A stretch of DNA of 64,000 nt from NCBI RefSeq assembly GCF_029051725.1, contig NZ_JAACFU010000009.1:248001-312000 (forward strand), written 5' to 3'. This document shows, in pieces, positions 58,683 through 64,000 of the stretch (its first letter is position 1; each line of letters starts with the position of its first letter). The stretch comes from Bradyrhizobium sp. CSS354 (GTDB lineage Bacteria > Pseudomonadota > Alphaproteobacteria > Rhizobiales > Xanthobacteraceae). The position numbers and the translations under genes were made by a program. The notes under the pieces were generated by a model. That model ran no database searches. It was not told the DNA's origin and saw only the letters and a list, made by a program, of their open reading frames with translations.

Positions 58683-59825
58683 ATGAGTTTTAGCCTGCCC
58701 GCCTTTCGCCGCAAATGGTCTTGTCGCGGCTATATGTCCGTCGGCGCGGCAATGGTTACCGTCACGCTCGGGCTCGCGGATCGGGCAGAGGCGCGCAAAT
58801 ATGGGTCCCCACTCGATATCTTTGGTATTGCTGCACCACGGCCCCACGCGACGGTTCATTCTGCCAAGATATCTGGCAAGGTCCCGCTCCCAAGGTCTCG
58901 CCCCGAGGAGGCCCCCAAGGCGTCGGACGATGCTCCTGCGGAGACCGGCGGCAAGCCTTCCGCGGAAATGCCTTCTCCCGGCAAACCTGCTCCCGACAAG
59001 CCTTCCGCGGACAAACCTGGCGCCAACAAGCCCGCCGAGGCTGCGCCGCCGCCCGAGAAGCAGGCCTCGGCGTGCCGCCTCGCGCTGACCGAGGAGATCG
59101 CTATCGCGCCCTCGATCCCGGATATCCGGGGGCCTGGCGCCTGTGGCGGTGAGGATCTGGTGCGGCTCGAAGCCATCGTGCTGCCGGACAAGCGCAAGGT
59201 GGCGGTCAAGCCGGCGGCGATCCTCCGCTGCACCATGGCGTCCGCCATCGCCGATTGGGTGCGCAAGGACGTGGTGCCGCTGGCCGCGAGCCTCGGCTCG
59301 ACCATCAGCGATCTCGACAATTTCGACAGCTTCGAGTGCCGCGGCCGCAACCGCGTTGTCGGCGCCATGCTGTCCGAGCACGGCAAGGCCAACGCGATCG
59401 ATGTCCGCGCCATCAAGCTCGCCAACGGGCAGTCGATCGGCCTGACCGATCGCACCATGCCCCGCGAGGTGCGGGAACGCGTGCTGCATTCGGTCTGCTC
59501 GCGCTTTTCGACAGTGCTCGGCCCCGGCTCGGATTGGTACCACGAGGACCATATCCATCTCGACCTGGCGCAGCGGCGCAACGACTACCGGATCTGCCAG
59601 TGGAACGTCTGGGATCCCCTGCCGCAGGTTGCCCCGCTGCTGCCGGCGGAACGGCCCGAGGAGGCGCCGCCGCGTGAGGTCGCGGCCAAACCTGAAGCGA
59701 AGCCCGAGACCAAGCAAGGAGTTGATGACGAGGCGGCGGAGAAATCTCCTGCCTCTGCGCGCAAGCCGGCGGCCGACGGCAACAAAACCCAGGCGCACAA
59801 GCCGGCAACAAAAAAGCGCCGGTGA
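58683..59825 (+). CDS. extensin-like C-terminal domain protein
   Basis: A 380-residue protein from ATG 58683. A signal-like segment occupies residues 10-38. A Pro/Ala/Lys-rich linker follows at about 65-130, with KPAPDKPSADKPGANKPAEA. The globular extensin-like domain is at about 130-315, with four to six Cys and the segments KANAIDVRAIKLANGQSIG and DWYHEDHIHLDLA; the H-x-D-like residues resemble M15/D,D-peptidase folds. The tail is again Lys/Ala/Pro-rich. It is probably a periplasmic envelope protein. Its stop codon lies in the loop region of the terminator. Confidence 0.85.
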   Translation: MSFSLPAFRRKWSCRGYMSVGAAMVTVTLGLADRAEARKYGSPLDIFGIAAPRPHATVHSAKISGKVPLPRSRPEEAPKASDDAPAETGGKPSAEMPSPGKPAPDKPSADKPGANKPAEAAPPPEKQASACRLALTEEIAIAPSIPDIRGPGACGGEDLVRLEAIVLPDKRKVAVKPAAILRCTMASAIADWVRKDVVPLAASLGSTISDLDNFDSFECRGRNRVVGAMLSEHGKANAIDVRAIKLANGQSIGLTDRTMPREVRERVLHSVCSRFSTVLGPGSDWYHEDHIHLDLAQRRNDYRICQWNVWDPLPQVAPLLPAERPEEAPPREVAAKPEAKPETKQGVDDEAAEKSPASARKPAADGNKTQAHKPATKKRR

Positions 59826-59838
59826 AACCGGCGCTTTT
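59812..59838 (+). terminator. rho-independent terminator containing the stop codon
   Basis: Stem AAAAGCGCCGG/CCGGCGCTTTT (11 bp) with loop TGAAA; the loop begins with the TGA stop codon of the extensin-like gene. Confidence 0.88.
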
Positions 59839-59862
59839 GAGTATCTGAGATCAGGAACCTGA

Positions 59863-60549
59863 TCAGTAGCTGCCCGCCTGGCCAGTCTGGCTGCCGCCGA
59901 GCGCAAGCCGTGAATTGTAGGGCGAATCACCGTGCTTGGGCTCGAGCACCACAACGAGGGTGCCGACCTTGACGCGGTCATAGAGATCGATCGCGTCCTC
60001 GTTGGTCAGGCGGATGCAGCCCGACGAAATCGAGGCGCCGATATATTCCGGCTGATTGGTGCCGTGAATGCGGAACAAGGTGTCCTTGCCGCCGGAGTAG
60101 AGATACATCGCGCGCGAGCCCATCGGATTGTCCGGGCCGGGTGCGACATAGGTCGGTACGCCCAGGCGCGAAATCTCGCCGGGGGTGGGGTGCCAGGCCG
60201 GCCACTCGGTCTTGCTGCCCACCTTGGCGATGCCCGACCAGGCCATGGCCTCTTCGCCAACCGTGATGCCGTAGCGGATCGCCTTGCCGCCATCCAGCAC
60301 GTAATAGAGATAGTGGTTGTCGGAATCGACCACGATCGAGCCCGGCGTTTCCTTGCGGTGGTAATCGACAATAGCGCGGCGGAAAGGCTCTGCGACCGCA
60401 GTCTTCTCGTACCTGACCTTGGCGAGGAGTTCCTTGTCCTTCGGCTTGAAGGCCTTGGTGTCGGTCGCTTCAAAATGCGTGGCTTGCATGCAGCCCGACA
60501 GCATCAGGCCAGCGGCCAAAATACCCAGCGTAACTTTCAGCGACGACAT
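59863..60549 (-). CDS. L,D-transpeptidase (YkuD family), lipoprotein
   Basis: A 228-residue protein with a lipoprotein signal (ILAAGLMLSGC, Cys20). The YkuD domain is at about 70-205, with the catalytic signature HGTNQPEYIGASISSGCIRL (His and Cys visible) preceded by GITVGEEAMAWSGIAKVG. It makes 3-3 peptidoglycan cross-links or attaches proteins to the wall, and acts in the periplasm from a lipid anchor. It is convergent with the extensin-like gene and separated from corA by 337 bp. Confidence 0.92.
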   Translation of the reverse strand: MSSLKVTLGILAAGLMLSGCMQATHFEATDTKAFKPKDKELLAKVRYEKTAVAEPFRRAIVDYHRKETPGSIVVDSDNHYLYYVLDGGKAIRYGITVGEEAMAWSGIAKVGSKTEWPAWHPTPGEISRLGVPTYVAPGPDNPMGSRAMYLYSGGKDTLFRIHGTNQPEYIGASISSGCIRLTNEDAIDLYDRVKVGTLVVVLEPKHGDSPYNSRLALGGSQTGQAGSY

Positions 60550-60886
60550 GATTTGGTTCCAATCGACAACAACAAGCTTTCGTGGGGCTTGAGCAAGCCC
60601 AATTCCACGATTCCGATGGCTCCATTATCGTTGAAATCTGCCACAATTCCAGCCTTACGAAGCTTCTCCCGCGCTGCAAAACCTTACCTGTGGCTTTTCT
60701 GCCGCAAGTTTTGCGGGCCAGCGGCGGTTTCTGGACAAAACGGGGGTATGTGTCGATTCTCTGCCACAGTTGGGCCATGGCGCCGCCACAAATGCAAACG
60801 CTCCGTTAATGTGCTCGTCATCATCAACTTGTCAGAATCGCGCTAAGGGCTGTCCGTTCTGTCGCAAGCCCTTGCTGGAGTAGTGC
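60550..60886. other. 337-bp divergent intergenic region
   Basis: Upstream region shared by the L,D-transpeptidase and corA genes. I see no open frame with a ribosome-binding site and no strong hairpin or GGAAC-type promoter. It presumably holds both promoters. Confidence 0.6.
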
Positions 60887-61864
60887 ATGTTTTCTGTGTT
60901 CGTTCCCTCCGAGTCCTCCCTCAAGAAGGCCATCGTCGAGGATCTTGCGGCAGTGCCGGAGCATGCGGTCTGGATCGACCTGGTCAACCCGACCGCGGCC
61001 GAGGACAAAGCCGTCGAGAAGCTGTCGGGGATCGCGATCCCGACCCGGGAGGACATGCAGGAGATCGAGATCTCCAGCCGTCTCTATATGGAGAACGGCG
61101 CGCGCTACATGACGGCAACGCTGATGTGCCACTCCGATACCGATATGCCCCGGACCACGGCGGTGACCTTCATTCTCGGCGACCACCGCCTGGTAACGGT
61201 GCGCTATGATCAGCCCAAGCCCTTTGCGCTGGTCGAGGCCAAGCTGGCCCGTTCCTGCACGCCGGCCATCACCGGCGAGATGGTGCTGATGGAACTGCTC
61301 GATGCCGTGATCGACCGCTGCGCCGACATCCTGGAGCGCTGCGGCGCCGAGATCGACCAGGTCTCGCATGACATCTTCGAGCCGGAGAGCGAGCGCCACG
61401 GTCACGCCAAGCAATATTCCCAAATCCTGATCTCGATCGGCCGCAAGGGCGATCTGACCTCCAAGGTTCGCGAGAGCCTGGTCTCGATCGGCCGCGTCGT
61501 CGCCTTCCTCTCGGCGGTGGTGGAGGGCGTGAAATGGTCGAAGGACATGCGCGAGCAGCTCAAGACCATGCAGCGCGACGTCGTCTCGCTGACCGATCAT
61601 GCCTCCTATCTCTCCAGCAAGATCACCTTCGTACTCGACGCCATGCTCGGCGTCGTCAATCTCGAGCAGAACAACATCATCAAGCTGTTTTCGGTCATGG
61701 CGGTCGTCCTGATGCCGCCGACGCTGATCGCCTCGATCTACGGCATGAATTTCAAAGCGATGCCGGAACTCGAATGGGCGCACGGCTATCCGTACGCGCT
61801 GGTCCTGATGCTGATCGCGGCGATCGTTCCGTACTGGATCTTCAAGTGGAAGAAGTGGCTGTAA
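60887..61864 (+). CDS. corA: CorA-family divalent cation (Mg2+/Co2+) transporter
   Basis: A 325-residue protein. A long cytoplasmic N-terminal funnel domain (1-260; VWIDLVNPTAAEDKAVEKLS near the start) leads to two C-terminal spans. The signature IYGMNF sits after the first span (FSVMAVVLMPPTLIASIYGMNF), and the second ends in the basic IFKWKKWL, as in CorA. It forms a pentameric channel for Mg2+. An earlier ATG is not needed: the start is preceded by CTGGAGTAG. Confidence 0.93.
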   Translation: MFSVFVPSESSLKKAIVEDLAAVPEHAVWIDLVNPTAAEDKAVEKLSGIAIPTREDMQEIEISSRLYMENGARYMTATLMCHSDTDMPRTTAVTFILGDHRLVTVRYDQPKPFALVEAKLARSCTPAITGEMVLMELLDAVIDRCADILERCGAEIDQVSHDIFEPESERHGHAKQYSQILISIGRKGDLTSKVRESLVSIGRVVAFLSAVVEGVKWSKDMREQLKTMQRDVVSLTDHASYLSSKITFVLDAMLGVVNLEQNNIIKLFSVMAVVLMPPTLIASIYGMNFKAMPELEWAHGYPYALVLMLIAAIVPYWIFKWKKWL

Positions 61865-62050
61865 TAGCTACCGAGACCTTACGCGGGACCCAGAGACACG
61901 GTGTCTGGTGTTGCAGAATAGAGCGGGATTGCGGCCGCACGGCGATGTGTGCTCGCCGCCCCAATTCCTCCGGTAAAATTTGAGCGGTGGGCTGAACGTT
62001 TGCGCGAAACTTGTCTGCGATAAGGAGCAGGTTAGCCGCGAGGAACAGCC

Positions 62051-62269
62051 ATGGTTGAAAAACACATAACGACGCCCCCCAACGTCATCGATCTGGCGAG
62101 TTATCGCCACGTCGTGACGAGCGGCAAGGCGTCGTCGATGTCGGCACGCATGTGCCGGCACTGTGGTGCTCCGCTGCTCGACGGCGAGAACGACGACGAT
62201 TGCTCGACTGCAATCAGCACGGCTGCTCCGCAGCCACGCGAGAGGTCACGTCGGATTCGACTCGATTGA
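62051..62269 (+). CDS. small protein with a zinc-knuckle-like CxxC
   Basis: A 72-residue protein preceded by GAGGAA. The core is MSARMCRHCGAPLLDGENDDDC: a CxxC followed by a third Cys 13 residues later, similar to half of a zinc ribbon. The C-terminus is basic (PQPRERSRRIRLD). It could bind zinc. The function is unknown. Confidence 0.6.
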   Translation: MVEKHITTPPNVIDLASYRHVVTSGKASSMSARMCRHCGAPLLDGENDDDCSTAISTAAPQPRERSRRIRLD

Positions 62270-62284
62270 GGAACGGAAGCTAAG

Positions 62285-62382
62285 GGCGATCCAGGTCTTG
62301 CGGCGGCGTTGTCTGGATCGCCTTGCTTCCCCGGCGTTGTTTCCAACATCTCATTGCAAGGAGCGCTTGCGCTCGCAATGAC
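62285..62382. repeat. intergenic palindromic repeat (diverged composite)
   Basis: GGCGATCCAG/CTGGATCGCC arms (62285-62294, 62313-62322), then a piece ending GCGCTCGCAATGAC that matches an arm of the perfect repeat at 4428-4505. Confidence 0.65.
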
Positions 62383-62391
62383 CGAGGTAGC

Positions 62392-63144
62392 CTACACGTG
62401 CTGGCCGCCGTTGATGTGGATCTCGGCGCCGTTGACGTAGGACGAGGTGTCCGTACACAGCACGTAGATGATTTTGGCAACTTCGTCGGGTGTGCCGAGC
62501 CGGTGCATCGGGATCTGCTGGTCGACGATCTTCTCGGTGCCCGGCGACAGGATCGAGGTGTCGATCTCGCCCGGCGCGATCGCGTTGACGCGCACGCCGA
62601 CGCGGCCGAAGTCGGACGCCATCTCGCGCGTCAAGGATGCCAGCGCGGCCTTCGAGGTGGCATAGGCCGCGCCCGCGAAGGGATGCACGCGCGAGCCCGC
62701 GATCGAGGTGACGTTCACGACAGAGCCCTTGGCCGTCTTCAGTTCCTCGATCAGCCCGCGCGCCATCATGATTGGCGCGAAGAAGTTGACGTTGAACACG
62801 TGCGTCCAGGTGTCGAGGTCGGTGTCGATCGAGCCGAGCCTGGAGCCGCCGGCGCCCTTCGGTGAGATCGCGGCGTTGTTGACCAGCGCGTGCAGCATGC
62901 CGCCTTCGAGACGGTCGCGGATGTCGGAGATCGCGCGGGTGGTATCGGCGGGGGTGGCGAGGTCGACCTGGATATGGTCCTCAGGGCCCGCATCCCACGG
63001 ACAATCCTCCGGGAACGGATGTCGCGAGCAGGTGATCACGCGCCAGCCGGCCGAGGAAAATCGGATGACGGTGGCATGCCCGATGCCGCGACTCGCCCCG
63101 GTCAGGAGCAGCGTGCGGCGCGGCGCGTTGGAAGGCTGCGGCAT
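62392..63144 (-). CDS. SDR-family oxidoreductase (3-oxoacyl-ACP reductase-like)
   Basis: A 250-residue short-chain dehydrogenase. The cofactor motif is LLLTGASRGIGHATV; ALVNNAAIS and VNVTSIAGSR follow, with the catalytic Tyr-x3-Lys in AAYATSKAALASL. The C-terminus SYVNGAEIHINGGQHV is typical of FabG-like enzymes. A stretch of about ten extra residues around KGAGGSRLGSIDTDL sits in the loop after NNA. It lies 98 bp downstream of pdxH on the same strand, with a repeat between them. The substrate is unknown. Confidence 0.9.
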   Translation of the reverse strand: MPQPSNAPRRTLLLTGASRGIGHATVIRFSSAGWRVITCSRHPFPEDCPWDAGPEDHIQVDLATPADTTRAISDIRDRLEGGMLHALVNNAAISPKGAGGSRLGSIDTDLDTWTHVFNVNFFAPIMMARGLIEELKTAKGSVVNVTSIAGSRVHPFAGAAYATSKAALASLTREMASDFGRVGVRVNAIAPGEIDTSILSPGTEKIVDQQIPMHRLGTPDEVAKIIYVLCTDTSSYVNGAEIHINGGQHV

Positions 63145-63161
63145 GAAGGTCTTTCAGGCTG

Positions 63162-63231
63162 GAGCATGATCCGGACCCGGAGGGCCGCGTTAGCGCAAAG
63201 CGTGCAGCGGCTTTCCGAAAGGATCATGCTC
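63162..63231. repeat. Rhizobiales-type palindrome (GAGCATGATCC...GGATCATGCTC)
   Basis: Perfect 11-bp outer arms GAGCATGATCC (63162-63172) and GGATCATGCTC (63221-63231), with AGCGGCTTTCCGAAA next to the right arm. I recall this pattern as a common intergenic repeat in Rhizobiales. It sits between pdxH and the SDR gene. Confidence 0.75.
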
Positions 63232-63241
63232 GAACAAAATA

Positions 63242-63883
63242 CTAAGGATACATCCGCGTCTTGGACCATTTCTGGCCGGCCGCGTCACGGCGAAATTCGA
63301 TGCGGTCGTGCAGGCGGAATGGGCGGTCGTGCCAGAACTCGATACGCGACGGCGTGATACGCCAGCCGCTCCAGCCCGGCGGACGCGGCACCTCGCCGAT
63401 GATGTGCTTGGCGGCAACCTTGGCGATCGCCTGCTCGAAGGCGAAGCGGCTCTCGAGCTCTTGCGACTGCTTGCTCGCCCAGGCGCCGATCTGCGCCTGC
63501 TTTGGCCGGGTCGCGAAATAGGCGTCGGCCTCGGCCTCGGTCACCGGCGTCACGTTGCCGCGGATGCGGACCTGACGTCGCAGCGACTTCCAGTGAAAAA
63601 GTAACGCCGCCTTAGGATTTGCGGCGAGTTCGCGGCCCTTCTGGCTGGCGACGTGGCTGTAGAAGACGAAACCATCGGTATCGAAGCCCTTCATCAGCAC
63701 CATGCGCACGTCCGGCAGGCCATCGGGATCGACGGTTGCGAGCGCCATGGCGTTCGGATCGTTCGGCTCGCTCTTGATGGCTTCGTTCAGCCAGGCCTCG
63801 AACAGCGCAAACGGCTCGTCGGCGGCAGTGAAATCACCGGATGTTAAGGGTGTCTGGTGTTTCATCGAGGTCGTGTCGGTCAT
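63242..63883 (-). CDS. pdxH: pyridoxamine 5'-phosphate oxidase
   Basis: A 213-residue FMN enzyme of normal length. Family signatures are MALATVDPDGLPDVRMVLMKGFD, GFVFYSHVASQKGRELAANP, ALLFHWKSLRRQVRIRG and the C-terminal PPGWSGWRITPSRIEFWHDRPFRLHDRIEF. It oxidises pyridoxine or pyridoxamine 5'-phosphate to PLP, the cofactor used, for example, by the aminotransferase at 48498. The start at 63883 could also be the Met at residue 7. Confidence 0.95.
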   Translation of the reverse strand: MTDTTSMKHQTPLTSGDFTAADEPFALFEAWLNEAIKSEPNDPNAMALATVDPDGLPDVRMVLMKGFDTDGFVFYSHVASQKGRELAANPKAALLFHWKSLRRQVRIRGNVTPVTEAEADAYFATRPKQAQIGAWASKQSQELESRFAFEQAIAKVAAKHIIGEVPRPPGWSGWRITPSRIEFWHDRPFRLHDRIEFRRDAAGQKWSKTRMYP

Positions 63884-64000
63884 GTCTGGGGTCCGAGTTG
63901 CGTTCTGCGGTCCAAAACGCGCTGTTGTCTGCTACCGCCCTATATAGGGTATGGGGACGCGTTGGCCTATCGGCGATCCGGCCGTCCGGCTTCGTCATGA

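Overview
The window looks like chromosomal DNA of a Bradyrhizobium-type alphaproteobacterium. It is GC-rich and carries a red-type (form IC) Calvin-cycle operon in the order cbbF-P-T-A-L-S-X-E with a divergent cbbR. It also has many small rhizobial-type hypothetical proteins, the interspersed palindromic repeats typical of this genus, and many matches to the alphaproteobacterial general-stress promoter (GGAAC-N17-GTT, read by EcfG-type sigma factors). There is no phage, transposase, integrase, CRISPR or rRNA signal. One tRNA gene, tRNA-Pro(CGG), is present.

Layout. 1-2.5 kb: the start of a Sua5/YrdC-type tRNA-modification gene, tRNA-Pro and several small hypothetical genes. 2.5-6.5 kb: an N-carbamoyl-D-amino-acid hydrolase, about 1.1 kb of repeat-rich non-coding DNA, and a TetR regulator with an MFS exporter that share an operator-like motif. 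6.6-17.9 kb: the CO2-fixation block (cbbR, cbbFPTALSXE), with one of a pair of small paralogous genes on each side. 18-23.5 kb: a universal stress gene broken by one in-frame amber codon, a DegP-type protease, a lysine-rich histone-like protein and small stress-type proteins. 23.5-31.3 kb: a two-gene sensory operon made of a 2,095-residue hybrid kinase with eleven 92-residue HAMP-type repeats, followed by a REC-PAS-HWE kinase. 31.5-42.9 kb: a run of small exported or hydrophilic proteins, a PAP2-DUF3147-DUF3147 operon, an SDR oxidoreductase, a DUF4142 protein, a ThDP enzyme, a PRC-barrel protein and an EmrAB-like efflux pair. Many of these have GGAAC-N17-GTT promoters. 43-64 kb: mostly housekeeping and catabolic genes (nitronate monooxygenase, PhoD phosphatase, aldo/keto reductase, aminotransferase, Kef-type antiporter, ribB with a degenerate cyclohydrolase domain, glutaryl-CoA dehydrogenase, MBL hydrolase, acyl-CoA ligase, extensin-like protein, L,D-transpeptidase, CorA, SDR, pdxH), separated by palindromic repeats.

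How the genes work together. The cbb operon encodes phosphoribulokinase, RuBisCO with its CbbX activase, and the regeneration enzymes, and is probably controlled by CbbR. A perfect 10-bp hairpin followed by a T-rich stretch between cbbS and cbbX could lower expression of the last two genes. From about 21 to 48 kb the common theme is the general stress response. I found ten exact GGAAC-N17-GTT promoters by eye, each near a start codon and most serving small exported or DNA-binding-like proteins, a ThDP enzyme and a multidrug pump. HWE-family kinases are known inputs to PhyR-EcfG signalling in this class. The HAMP-array kinase/HWE kinase operon, lying between these promoters, is therefore a candidate sensor for the same response. 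That link is an inference from position and family.
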